From: Galbula dea
Lineage: Eukaryota; Chordata; Aves; Piciformes; Galbulidae
DNA length: 64,000 bases
NCBI GenBank assembly: GCA_013399015.1
Contig: VWZX01005754.1
Location: forward strand, 315,810-379,809
Direction: 5' to 3'
The stretch's first letter is position 1. Each line of letters starts with the position of its first letter. A model generated the notes under the pieces. That model saw only the letters and a list, made by a program, of their open reading frames with translations, was not told where the DNA came from and did not search any database. The translations under genes were made by a program, and so were the position numbers. This document shows, in pieces, positions 37,528 to 50,343 of this stretch.

Positions 37528-40500
37528 TAGCTGGCTCATGTGGTGAAGTCTTGGCTTCACTGAAGTCATTGTGGCAGTTAACCCTGACTCCAAAGGGGAT
37601 TGTAGCCTCTCTAGAAACAATTCAGTGCAACAGTGGCACCAAGAGTGGCAAAGCTAATCTCTGTTCCTGTGCATACCACAGCACTGAGCTGGAGTGAATC
37701 TCTGTGAAGGCTGGTGGTGTGAACTGACAAGGAGGAGAGGGTATTGCATAGTGGTGTCCCAGCTTCCATTCCTTGCACCTCTTTCAGTCATCCTGTGCAA
37801 GCTTTCAGTTATCCTGTCTGTGAAATAAGCCTTGACAGGTAACTAACTCCCTACAGCTCTGAGACTCATTCAGAATAAGGGTAGCAGTGTATGTGGAGAT
37901 GTAAAGAACTATCACTGGGATGGCTGAGGCTGGAATTCATGGTGGCTCTCTTCTGGGCTTCCTGAGACTCTGCAGCAGAAGCAAAAGAATGTGTTCAAGC
38001 TAGATTAGCAAGAATTGAAGCCCCTCTGCTAGTGCAGCTGTTGTTATCTGTCTGCTGAAATATCATACACACACAAAAAGGTGGCTTGAAAGGAAATTAG
38101 GCTGTGAGTGTGAGAGCTACTGTGTGTGTGTCCTCATCCAGGGAAGGAGCTACATAGTCCCATGTGTTTCCAGTAGGCAACAAAGTGCTAACTCCTAGCA
38201 GAGCCTGCAGGTTCTCTGGTGTTTTGAATGAGGCAGGAAGCTTTGATCTCAGAAGAGATCTGCAGTCCAGTTCATCCTTGGGTCTGGTCTTCTAACTAGC
38301 ATCAATTTGCTCATGTGCTTATGGTCTGACTTAGCAGTTGCTGTAGGGGCTGATCTCTCCCAGATGTGGTCTTCTAAGGTTGCACTCTGAAAAGAATTAG
38401 GTATACATCTGGCACTGTATGTGCAGCAGCAGAACCCCAGGTTCTCAACTGCCTGAGCATGTTCTTCACCTGGAGAATGAAGCAGAGAGGATAGTGGACT
38501 TTGGGGAAGTGATTCTCAGGAATCCAGCTATGGTAGAGAACTGGGTGGAAATTTGCAGTGGTGTCCTTTACTGCAGACATCCCCTGGGTTAGTCATTCCT
38601 TGTGATGAGCTGCTTTGCTGCTGGATGGTCTTGAGGAACAGACAGTGGGGTCTGGGACTTTGCAAATGCATACCTGACAGGAGGATTTATATCTGCTGAA
38701 TGACTCTCCCTTCAAAATAAGGAACAGTATGTCACCACTTAAAAATGTTTCCCATGAATATGGTTCAATTATCCAAGGCACTGAGGGAGCAGAAACATTT
38801 GTTTAAAGCCTGTAACCAACAGTAACATGTCATAGACTGGAACTTTAGCAGCAAAATACTATCTATGAACCTTTCTGTGGAGCTTGTGGACAGTACCAGA
38901 GCCATAGCCCAAGAGCATCAGGGGAGGCAAAGATGTGGCTGAAGGTATCAATGGATAAATTTAGTGTGGTTTCTGTAGGGTAGGAAATCATGGAAGAAGC
39001 CCTGGGGTTTCTGTAGGGAATGTTATGCTATTCCTTGTCTTTTTAAAATGATCTTTCTTGAGAGTTGCTTTGCACACTGTTGTGAATTGGCACCAAACTG
39101 GAGTTTCAGCTTCCTACCATGTGTCTGGATATTGGAGATGAAATCCTGATCACAAGAGAAAGAAAAGCAACCCTTGAGGGATGGCACTGGAGACTTCAGT
39201 TTGTTGTTCTGCCTTACTGCACATACAGTAGTCTTCTGAACAGATGCTGAAAGAGACCCCAAAGATATTCAAAGTGAAGGCTGCCATGTAAGGAGCTGAG
39301 AGGCAAACTTCTGTGGCATGGCTTTGTCTCATCACAGATCCATTTTAATGGCAAATCATCTTTCTGGGGGCAAGAAGAGAGAAATAGAGGGAGCAGAAGA
39401 GGAATACAGGAAAGGAATAGAAAAGGATTTACAGCTGGAGATTGGGAGGGAAGCAACAATCAACCCAAGACATCTAGGCAAAAAGCAACTGAGGCAATAG
39501 AGGCCTGAATGCTGTTTGTAAGTTGGATTTTCTGTTCAAACTGGCAAACAGATATGGTTTAAGAGAGAACTGGTCTCTTTATCATGCACTAATTTCAGAC
39601 ACAGACTTTGCAATCATATTATCTGCTGTTTTCCAGTGAACCTTAAACCAACATATCTAGTGGACCAAGAGCTCCAAAGTGTTCACTTGGCTGCTTGCTC
39701 ACAGTTAGATTTTGGTAGCAGGAAGTTAAAAACAACAACTTCCCCCCCCCTCCCCTTTTCTCCTTTGTTTTTGTTTGAACATGCAAAGGTAGATGGTGCA
39801 GCTTAGAACTGTAAAAGCTACACAGCTTGATTTGCAACCTTTGAACCAAGGTACTGTACAGTTCTGGCTTCAGTTTGTTTTTGCCATTTTTGGAAATGAT
39901 CTTGTTTTGTTACAGGAATGATTTAAGTTGCAAGTGCCATTAAAAGTTCACCCCAGTCCAGACCAACTGTACTGGGAGAAGGTTCATTCCTTGGAAAGAT
40001 CTTGTCAGTGTTCAGACTTTTCTGCTTTGCACTTTTCCTCCTTTATTCTTCTGCCATTCATGTGCATGTGGCTGTGTGGGAGGCTGATGGTTTTTCCAAA
40101 CCAGACCTAATAAAATAGGATTTTTTTTCTTCCTCTCCAGATAAGTGCCCAGCCTATTGCAAAGATTTGTTTGGAGCAATTTTTAAGTTGAATGGACCCA
40201 AGCCACAGCTTAGCTTAGTGACCTTAGTGATCTGATGGAACAGCAATCACATTCTGCTTCAAACTTAACTTACAAAGGAAGGCAGAAGACTGCACTTGTT
40301 CAGGTTACTGCAGTTTTGGGATAAGCAGGTTTGTTTTCTGTTTAATCTGACCTCTGAGGCAGAGTTCCCCTTGGCTTTGGGCAGAGGACAAGCACAGGTT
40401 GATGGAGAGAAGGGCAAACAGGCAGAATAATACCACTAATTGTCAAAGAAAAAAGTAGATGTGAGTTTCCAAGACATCATAACCCCATGAAAAGTAAAAT

Positions 40501-40814
40501 ACCTTGTTGGGGTTTAGCTCCCATTTTCCCTCCAGCCTCCTCTAGCTGCTCTCTTTCTGAGTGTCTGCAGTTGGGCTGATTGATAGCCGTTAGTCAGCTC
40601 CAGTAACTGTACCAGGCTGTGGTTGGAGATGAGTGCTGAGGGGGTGGCAGGCCACTCACTTGTGGTTTTCCTTCTAGTTTCCAGCTGTGCCAGGCTTTCA
40701 GTCAGAGGAATAGATCTGTTGGGAAGGGAAACCGTTGATAAACCATAGAAACCAAAAACTGTCACTACCCAGGACAACAACAACCAGAAGAGAACCTTGA
40801 GACAGGGGTGAGAA

Positions 40815-40913
40815 GAGCCACAGAAAGGGTGTGAGGTGACCAGGTTGGAGCCACAGAAAGGGTGTGAGGTGACAAGGTTGGAGCCACAGAAAGGGTGTGA
40901 GGTGACCAAGCTG
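40815..40913 (+). repeat. Three-unit 33-bp tandem repeat
   Basis: Units at 40815-40847, 40848-40880 and 40881-40913 each begin GAGCCACAGAAAGGGTGTGA and differ at only a few bases. Because 33 is a multiple of 3, minus-strand frames stay open through it and read as an SPHTLSVAP repeat; this is not evidence of a protein. Confidence 0.95.
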
Positions 40914-41006
40914 AAGCTGACTGAAGTTCAGGTGTGTGGCCAAGGGTCTGGGGTTGGGTGGCTCTAGGCTGGCAGCTGGCAACCACACGTAGCTCCAGGC
41001 CAGGGA

Positions 41007-41235
41007 GTCTTTCTCCTAGCCAAAAGGTCTTTTACTCTGACCTCTGGCTCCCCTCCTGGAAAGCTTGTGCAGCTTCTTCATGTGCAGGTGGCACAGCACT
41101 AGTCTGAAATCCTCCTGAACATGTCAGCCTTAAACAAAGATTCATTCCTTAGAGGAGTGATGTTCTAGTCTGTCACAATCTGGACTTAGCCTGGCCAGAG
41201 GTCAGAGTAAAAGACCTTGTGGCTAGGAGAAAGAC
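41007..41235 (+). repeat. 42-bp inverted repeat with 145-nt spacer
   Basis: The arm 41007-41048 (starts GTCTTTCTCCTAGCC) is the reverse complement of 41194-41235 (ends GGCTAGGAGAAAGAC) at 41 of 42 positions, the single difference being in the middle (T versus G in the + strand comparison). The match stops sharply at both ends. The structure would fold into a long stem in the CDK6 pre-mRNA. It may be terminal repeats of a small element or part of an LTR. Confidence 0.93.
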
Positions 41236-42529
41236 CACAACATGTCAGTCATGATGTAGATATTTGCAAGTCCTTGGTATTAACATCACAGCATTCGTGG
41301 TGGACATTTGGGAATGCACCTGAACAGCAGAGAAACCTGAATCCCTCCTGCTGAGCTGTGCTGGACACAGCTGCTGGCCAGCCAACATGAAGGTGCACCA
41401 CCTGTGTGTCTTCTGGAGCTTCTCAAAGACAAGCTCGTTCCTGGGCTATCCTTTGATGCTATCCCCAGCTGCAGATGGCTTTCAGCAGTCACTCCACCAT
41501 CCAGAGAACAGAGGAGAAGCAGAGCAATGTTACCCATGTCCCTTTCTCTGCAACCCAGAGAGGCATAGCCAGCTGCCTGCTGCCCAAAGACTTTCCTTTT
41601 GAAAGGGTCTCCTGGCTCTTTCACACAGCTTCCCTCTTCAGGAACTTGGCTGAGAGAAGCTTTGCTTTTTGCCTAGAGTTTGGCTGGGGGAAGCTCTGTG
41701 TACTTTTGTTTGACTCCTAATAGAACTAAACATTGTTTTTATTTACTTTTCTCTTTCATAAGGAAATGGCTACAAAAAGGTATTTAAACTCCAAGTGGGT
41801 GTACAGGATCCTTTCCTGGACACTGGTGCACTCTGGAGAGCAGGGAGAAAGACTAGGTTTTAACTGTGGCTCATGTTGCTGAGCTCCCAAGTGGTCATTT
41901 TTTTTCTTCCAAATGGATTGTCTAGTCAGAAATTTTGATCTGGGAACCTTTGCTGAGTGGCCAGAAAAGAAATCTAATCATGAGCTCCCCTCGGTCAGTT
42001 GTAAAAGCAGTCTGTCATAGTTCAGAGGTATACAGGACAAATCTGGCTCATATTTGTGTCTTTTGTTTTGTTTTAGTAGCTTCAGACTAGCACTTTTCCA
42101 TCTGTGTGCAGGTGCTCACCAGAGCTGTGAGATGTTCTTTACATCTAAATGAAGCCATAAACCTGCATGAGGGAAGTGGAAAGTGCCCCTAAAGGAACAG
42201 ACAACAGCAGGAGTTGAAAACCAGCTTAAGGACAGGAGAGCAAAACATAACAGCTTGCTGAAATGTTGTACTGCTTGCTACCAAGTAAATAATTGGCTGT
42301 GAGAGGAGAGCTCCAAATGTCAGAGGGAAAGCAAGAGGAAGTTTGCTGTTTAGATTTCTGGCAAAGCATTTCTGCAAGGGAGCTGCACTGCCCAGAGACA
42401 GCTCCCCACTGCCTCTGTGGAAAAGCTTACCTACACTGTAGGGCTCAGACCACTGCAGAGAACTTGCCAGCTGGTCTGGGAGCCTGGACTTTGGTTGTAG
42501 CTGTAGATGTCAAAGACCTAGGCAGAATC

Positions 42530-43110
42530 TTAATTTGGGGAGGAAGGGAGATGGCCACAGCCTCTCCTGCAGACGCCTGCCGAGTGACCCAGAGCAGCGC
42601 GCGTGGTGCCCACATGTAGCTGGAGCCACCTCGGCCCTCAGTCCTCAGCATCCTGCTCTTGGCTCTGCTCAGAGAGAGAGAGAAGGGGCATGGCAGGATA
42701 CAGCTCACACTGGTTCCTGTCCCTTCTTCCTTTGAAGCCACAGTTTGCCTGGTGATGTGGATGCACGTGGTTGTTGCCTGGCCTCTGATGGCTGCTTGCA
42801 CGGCGCCTGTGGCACTGCCAGCCCATCTCCTCGCGTGCTCTGCCTGCCCTGCTGACACGCTGGCCCTGGGAGACACAGCCACCATAGCACACGGACTCTG
42901 CTGGACACAGGGCAAGGCTTGGACCAGCTGAGAGCTCCTGATGGCAGCATGTGATGTGACATGCCTGGCTGCCCTCCTCTGCTGGTGGCATGCTGCACTT
43001 TGCAGTCCTGGAGGAAACGGCAGCCTAGCTGTGTGTGGTCAGAGCGTAGGACTTCTCCCAGAAAGCCAGGCTTCATGTGCTCTGCTTCCCTTCTAGAGAT
43101 GCACACCATG
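42530..43110. other. GC- and CpG-enriched intronic patch
   Basis: GC content rises clearly against the AT-rich neighbours, with CpG clusters such as GCAGCGCGCGTGG near 42597 and CACGGCGCC near 42800. Overlapping open frames of 90-156 codons occur in several frames on both strands, as expected when stop codons are depleted by GC. No protein family is recognised. It may be a regulatory element. Confidence 0.3.
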
Positions 43111-46100
43111 TGGGAGCAGTTCTAAGACAATCTCTTTTGCTTCAGTGTTCTCCATATTCATAGCTTCTCTCCTAACATACCCAGGCTTGTCAGTAATAAG
43201 TGCTTTTGGAATAGAGACATTGGTCACACAACAGTTCCATCCAAGGGATTGCTTTATTGCCACTCATTTGTTCTACTGAGCTGGAGTAGGTTGGCATGAA
43301 GACTCAGTTACTGTTGATTTTAACTGAGGCAGAACCTGTTAACTAAAGATAAATGACTCCATCAACCATATCATCCAGAGTTTGACTTACAGTGACTTAT
43401 TAGATCATGGTTGATTAGCTTATGTCCACGACACAGGTTGTCTTATTACAGCACAGTGTGCATGCTGTTCTATACAACTGAGGCATTAAGTGCCCCTTAT
43501 ATCCAAATAATTGAAGTGCAGGCTTTCAGCATTTACAGATGTCCACATAGCAGGAGGTTGTTCCCTGATGTTCCTATGTGTAGCTGTTCAGTTAAGGCTC
43601 TTTGGCAGTGGGGAATCATACTCTGCTGCTCTAAGAATGGAGGTGCTTGGTTAGCAGTAGATCTCAGCAGCCCATTAACAGTGAAAGGTTCTAGAGGTGC
43701 AAAGTCAGAACTGTGCCCTAGCTGGGGCACAGAAACAGGCTTGCTTCCTTCACTCCTGCCTTGAGATCAGTTTTCCTTTTCTGGAAGGTCACTGCAAGAA
43801 CAGAGGTTGGTGTTGCTGATCTCTTAGACCTTTTAAGAGTTTGATGATGAGGGCACTGTGCCAGAAAGACAGAACAGAGTAATAAAGAGGGGCCCAGACT
43901 TTTTGGTAAACTCTCCATTTTTGGCAACCACAAGACATAAAATGACTTACCATGGAAGGAAGCTGTTACTCAGTCCCTTACTCCAAAAGAGGTTTCTTAA
44001 TTCAGAGCAAATCAGATGGGTTTTTTTCAGAAGTGACAGCCAACTCCATCTGGATCTTGGAGTGGCCATGGAGGTGATGAGCAACCTGGTAATGTGGGGA
44101 CTGAAAAGGTCAAGCTATGGGATGGCTCAGTACTTCAGAGGCTCAGAAAACATTGATTCTGTAGAGACAGAGCTGTCTGCTATTCCCATGAAAACCATGT
44201 CAGCAGCCACTAAGAGTTGTGCCACAGACAAGACACAGGCAGGGCTGTGGCTCAGTAATGGCCAAGCAGAAATAACTGCATCAAAGTTGTCCCAAAATGA
44301 ACTTGGGTAGCTTTGAAACACACAGATCTACATCAAGTGCTGCAGTTGTGTAGAGGAAGGTAGCATCTGAGCAGTGTCATCACCTAGCAGTTCTTTTCTG
44401 TTGTTTTGTTTCTCTTTAGTGGAAGAATTAAAGAGGGTTAGGTAACCAGAGAGCTCTCACCAGGGGAACTCAGCTTACCATGCACTGGCCCAGGCCAGTC
44501 AATGTAGATCTTGCAGCTCCTCCAGGCTGAGGAACAGAGTGAATTGCATGGAACAAAGCAGTGTTTAGGGCAAGGTTGTGTCTAGTTTTAGTAGCCTTTG
44601 AGAAGTGGGGCAGTATTCCTTGCATGATTGCTGCCTGTACCTTAAGTGCTTCTCTCAACTTGTTCTGCAGGTCTTTATTAATTCACTGTAAGCCAGCACA
44701 GCTGCTAAATGTTAAGGTATTTTTCTTCACACCATCCTTCTAATCCACTTTCATGTCTTTTGACACCCAGACTCAGCAGCTGGTGAAAAAGTTTGGAGTT
44801 GAAATTTCACCTCTGCTTACATAGCAGTTTACTGTGCAGTTTCCTACTGAAATCTTTTCCCTGCCTTTCTTCTCTGAAGGGGTGTAATCCTCTTTCAGAG
44901 GGGGTTTTTTTTCTGCCCCAAGAGAGTTTTATTACAGCTGATGGTGATGAGACATAGTAGTTTCAGGTTTACCTGAAAATTTAGAGAGGCTTAGTGCAAC
45001 AGGTGCCCTTAACACCTAATCTGGGGGCAACAGAAGTGATCCTAGATCAAAATATATCCTCAGTACCACACAGGAGCAGCTCAAGCCCAGCTGCAGAGTC
45101 AATCCAAGGATTCTTTCTCTTAGCTTGTAACATTTTCTCAGAGGAAAAGCAATAAAACCACCTAAAATAATCCCTTTTTCTTGGATTTTATTCTATATAG
45201 AGAATGTTATGTTCTAGAGTGTGTAGAAGATTTTGAGTCCTGTCTTTTCCAGTGTGGAAACTGGACATCTATTTGAGCTCTTCTCTCTGAAGTCCCAGAG
45301 GATGCCCATGCACAGCCTCTGTTACCTCATTATCACTCTGTCACTAAAGATTTTCAGCCATTTTTGGGGATGATTTTATAGTTGGATATTTGCTTTTCTG
45401 CCTTACTCTTCCCAGCTCTAGAATTTAAAAGGAAAGAAGAAGTTAGAGTGGTTATCTGGTGAAACAGATGGACCATTTTATGGGTAGCTTCATGATGGAA
45501 CTAAAGCATCCTGTATAACCTTGTCCTTTTTAGAGTACAAGCTCTTTTATCTGGAGGATAGACTTTAGTTTGTGGAACTTCTTGCTTAGCATGACTGAGA
45601 AAGAAAGCAAGCCCTAGAAAAGCTGGGGACACATACTTGGCTCTTCATTTTCTGAGTGTCTTTGGGCAGCTCAGATGAAGCAGTATGTGCACTACATGTG
45701 TTCCTTTTACATGGACTTGCTTCTCCTCTGGTATGGAAGGATCAGGGGCAGGTAAGAGTTGTGTGCATGGGCTTTCAGCTGGTACAAGAATAATAACCCT
45801 TACACATTTGGTTAAAAAGAGTTGATTCCAAGAGAAATCAACTTCATGGCACAAAATCTTTTCATCTAAAACCTTCCTGGGAAAACAGGCTGGTTGAAAA
45901 TACATTCAGTTTGTGAAACCTGAATTGGATTTTACTTAGAAGGCCTCAGATTTGAAAAGCTGTTGCATATCTCCTTGATTAAAACTGGTTCCAGCCTTAG
46001 AGGCACTCTCAGAGCAAAGTCCCTTTTCAAAGGGCTTTTTTAGAGCAGCAGATACTGTAATTTCTCACAGTCATCTTGGCATTGCCAGAGAAGTTGTGGA

Positions 46101-49100
46101 ACTATGATAAAATAGATTTGTCTGTCTCTGAAAACTGGGATTTGAGGAGATGTTCACTGTGGAGTTTTATACAGGATAAAGGAGCAGACACTTCATGTAG
46201 AAGATTTGCTTTCATTGCATTTGGGTAACTGATAAAGACTGGGAACAGAGTCAGTTACTGCTTACCTTGAAGGTAGGCCTTTTGCTGTGATTGAGGTGTT
46301 TTAAAAGCACCTCTCTAAAAGACAGCATTAAAGAGCACCTTCATGCTCTGCCTAAAAAGTGTCCTTTGGAAGTGCTGGCTGCTAGGTTTTTTAAGTGAGG
46401 AATAAATTAAATGAAAGGAGTGGTGAAAATAAGCAGCTTTGGCATGTTCTGGAAGGAGGATTTAGGCCTTCTCAAGGAAACTAGGGGCAGGTTTATTCCC
46501 AGGCACAGACACCTGGAGGTGAGGAATTTCCTGAGCTCTGCACCATTGCTTATGTGAGTGCACTGGAGCCCTGGTGCCTCCTATCCATCCACACAGGACA
46601 GCCTTGATCCAATCCATAGTTCAGTCACTGCCTGCAGACCCTAAAACTGAGTTGCACAAGAAAAGCAAAGAAGTTTGGCAGTTTTGGAGAGTGCAAGTTT
46701 AGAAAGGGAGCATGAAAGAGCTTCATGAGTGAGAAGAAAGTACAGAGAACTAAATAAATGATCATGGGAAGAGCACCACCACATTGCATTTGTTCTTTCA
46801 GGGTGCTATACAAGTGCAGCAGCCTGCAGTTGAGTTATACAATCAAAATTCAACTTGCTGACTGACAAGACAGGTATCATTTTACTTTGTACAGTGATGA
46901 GGTGGCTGATTCAACCCTCAAATGGTTAAAATCACCATGCTGGTAGAACTGTCAGTACAGACCAGGCATTTTTTATTCCAAGGTCAGTTGCTTTATGTAT
47001 TTCCAGAACTTGCTTCAAATGCTGGGACAGTTTTGCAAATGTCACTGTTGTCTGCTGCTCCCTGAGCTGAGATCATGGCTCTGAAAGCCCTGCTGAGATA
47101 AAGCTACAAATCTTCTGGAGAAGGAACTGTGCACAGATAAGAGAGCTGTGACGTGTGTGCTGAGGGAATCAGTGAAGGACATGGAACCTATCAAGGCTCT
47201 TCCATTGCCAAAAGTGCTGTTAAATGATGAATGCTGAAGCAATTCTGCCCAGGAACAGATGGGACTTGCCCATGTTAGATGTTAGAGTGTGTTCTGCTCA
47301 AAGGTGAGATCTGCCCTTCCCTTACTTCTAGGATTTTATACATACATGTGTGTGTGTGTCTGCATCCTTCTGTTGCAGTACCTTAATTTTCTTACAAGAG
47401 GTTGTGAAACCAGATCTCACTTGGTTTGATCCTGAGGTCACTGATGTCTGTGATGAAGCTCCCTTTTATGTCACTGCTGGGAGATGAGGTCCATCCTGCT
47501 CCAAGGCCAGCTGGGACCTTGACACACGATGCTTACAGGAAGGGTGTCAGGCAGATGTTAAGCATCCAGAAAAAGGTCTTCCTTTGCCTGGTTTCTAAGG
47601 AAGCTTTGAAGGTGCTTATATTTGCTCTCATTTATGCTCTTTCTCTTGCTTTTTGCTGTATCTGCATAGTAGTCTGGCCCTGCTTTGGGCATGAAGCTGT
47701 ACCCAGTGCCTCTGGTTTCCCTTTTACTAACGTTCCCTTTTCAGTTATGCCTGGTGTATCCACCTGCAAGCTTCCTGTCATGAGTTCACTTGACAACTCT
47801 GGCTCTTCCCAGGCTGCCAACCTGCATGTTGAAAACCCTCAGAAAGGCCAGCAGCTCCCTGTAATAACAGTCATTTCCCACAAAGCACTGCAAACCTTTC
47901 ATGATGAAAACCCACACCCCAGAACATTCCTCTGATGAGCAATCTTAACCCCAAAGTGGGCTGCCCAAAGGATGCCTAATCTTCTTTAGTGTGTTCTCTC
48001 TCACTATGAATATACTTTTCTGCTTTACCTTTCACCTCCTCTTGCACACCAGTGGCTTGCAGCTTCCAACCACATTTCTAGCAGCTTTGAACCTGCACAT
48101 GAACGCTGTCCTGAAAGCTTGCTGTACCAGCTGAGTCTTTCCCTCGTTGGCTTGTGTGTACTCACAGCTCAGAAAGCACTTTGCTGGCTCAGTTCAGGCA
48201 GAAATCTGCCCAGTGTTTCCTTGAAAAGGTCTAGTAGGTTTTTTGGAAACTACCTGTTTTCCTTTATCTGCTTCTGTCTGCCAGGTGAGCTGAGAAACTC
48301 CAGGGAACATAAGAATTACTGCAATCCTTTGGATGCATGAGATCTGAGTCTAATAATAGTTTAATCCTGACATAGCCCCAATGATATTAGAGAAGTTACT
48401 CATGATTGTGGCACTATCCTGCTTGAAGAATGATGGAGTTTGAGTCAAAATATTAGGCTGTTAAAGAGTAACCTGAGAAGCTGAAGATGGCTGCTCTGTT
48501 TTCTGTCAGGCTGCAGCTGAGGAGTGTTTCCTCAGCCATCATCTTTATCTCATCTCTTTTTCTTCTATGGAGGAGAAGTTTCTTCAAAGTTTTGAGCAAT
48601 TTGTGATTATGTCTAATGAGTTCTACATGAAGTAACTTCTTCCTAGGCTGTGTCTGGCAGCCACCCCCACAAAGATATTATTAAAGGGAAAGGAGAGGGA
48701 GAAGTACACAAACTGCAACGTTTGAAATGAGAACTCTGAGTTGCACAACAGCTGAAGCAAGGCACTTGTGACTGGAAGTGGGTAACTGTCCAGAGGGTGC
48801 AATGTTCTCAGCTCTGGCCTCTGGGTAAAGTTTTATGCTGTACCATACTCATTTCACCAGTCAACTTCATCTTTCAACAGGGCTATCTACATGTTTTCCT
48901 TTGATCTTGCCTTATTTCTCTTCTCAGGCCTGCAGTACAGACTTGTCCAGGGGATCTGTCACAGAGAAGCTGTGGTGAGAACAGGAATGAGGAATTAGCT
49001 CAGCAATAATCCCTCTGAACAAAGGTTTCCACAGGGCTGTCCAGATCATATTCTTTCTAGTCATCTCATCATTCTAGTTGCAGGTCTTATTTATTTGAAT

Positions 49101-50343
49101 GCCAAAGCTGACAATATTTTCTTCAGAACAAGTAACTAAGAGCTTGACAAAATTACTTTCCAGCTATTCACCTTTTGTAATAGAAACAGGGGGAAAAAAA
49201 CCCAACCAACCAAAGCATCATTTAAATATATCTCTGAGTCACAGGCTCTGTAGCTTGGCAGGCTTCCTGGGGCACCATGCAGGATTCCTTGGCAAATATT
49301 GCTTGGCTTTAGCTCTTTCAGTTTCTTCACAGTCACCTTGTTGCTCTCAGACACACAGATGTACCAACTCCTAGACTTAACTACTACAACCTTCCCACCT
49401 TATAAAATCCCTTGCACCACTTCCATGAACTGCTGCTCTATTCTCTCCCTTTACTTTCTCTCTACTATTTCAAATTATCATGGACTTTCAGCACCTTCTG
49501 CACCTTGTCTAATGCCTTCAGAGCAGCAGCTACCTGTTCTGAAATCACTGCTCTTCTTCCCAAAGCTTCTCCTTGCCATCTCTGAGCTCTACTTGCCCCA
49601 AAAGCAAGTTGCACCTTTTCCACCCATGATGCTCTTTCCATTTTAGGGACTTCTTGTCTGACTTCACCACTCTAGAGACTTCTCACTAAGAATATTGGAT
49701 CTATTCAAGTCAGTAATCAAGAGATTATCCTTATTGGTTTCCCAGGATATCAAGGAACAGGATGGGATTCCCACCTGCTCTTGTCACCACACTGAGCAGA
49801 GAGGCTAGCAGAGGGAATCCAGATAGTTATTTTGGATGTTACTGCTTCCATACCTGGAAAGATTCAAGGCTTGCCTAGCCTTGGAGGCCCTTACCTTGGC
49901 CATGCCAAGTTCTCATGATAGCTCTTTAATGTTTTGGTTGGAAAGAGAATTTCTTGCCTTTTTTTCCCCTCTTCAATGCTGTTTTTCTTCCCATGACCTT
50001 TCTTCCATGTATCATTCTACCTGCAGTTCACTAATGGAGCACCAGAAGAAACTGGCAGGCAGTTTCCAATCAGAATGTCACTGATTGGTTCAAAATGTCA
50101 TCCTCTAGCAAGAAACCTTTTCCTGAGCCTCAATGCATGTGAATTTATCAGACTGCTTTTTCCCCTTGTGTCTGCACTGCAGTGTAGTCTACAGCAATGC
50201 TTCCCAGTATCTTCAGCACCAATCTTCATGAGAATTCTAACTGTTGTGATGAAAAATTCCAGACCCTCTTTGCTTTGTAGACCAAAAGCTGGAAGTAAAG
50301 TCTAGAAGTCATGTGGCCAGTTTACAGTTGAAGCTCCTTTCTC

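Larger units (their letters stand above)
40505..41242. mobile_element. Possible LTR-like insertion containing the tandem and inverted repeats
   Basis: The segment begins TGTTGGGG and ends CCACAACA, an imperfect TG...CA terminal pair like that of retroviral-type LTRs, and its length (738 bp) would fit a solo LTR. No target-site duplication was found next to these ends, so the boundaries are tentative. Confidence 0.25.

Noticed and set aside
40514..40988. Minus-strand frames reading an SPHTLSVAP-type repeat
   Set aside because: They are translations of the 33-bp tandem DNA repeat, whose unit length keeps any frame open.
42445..42915. 156-codon minus-strand frame and four overlapping frames
   Set aside because: Several frames on both strands are open at once, as expected from high GC. 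No frame shows protein-like conservation or a known domain.
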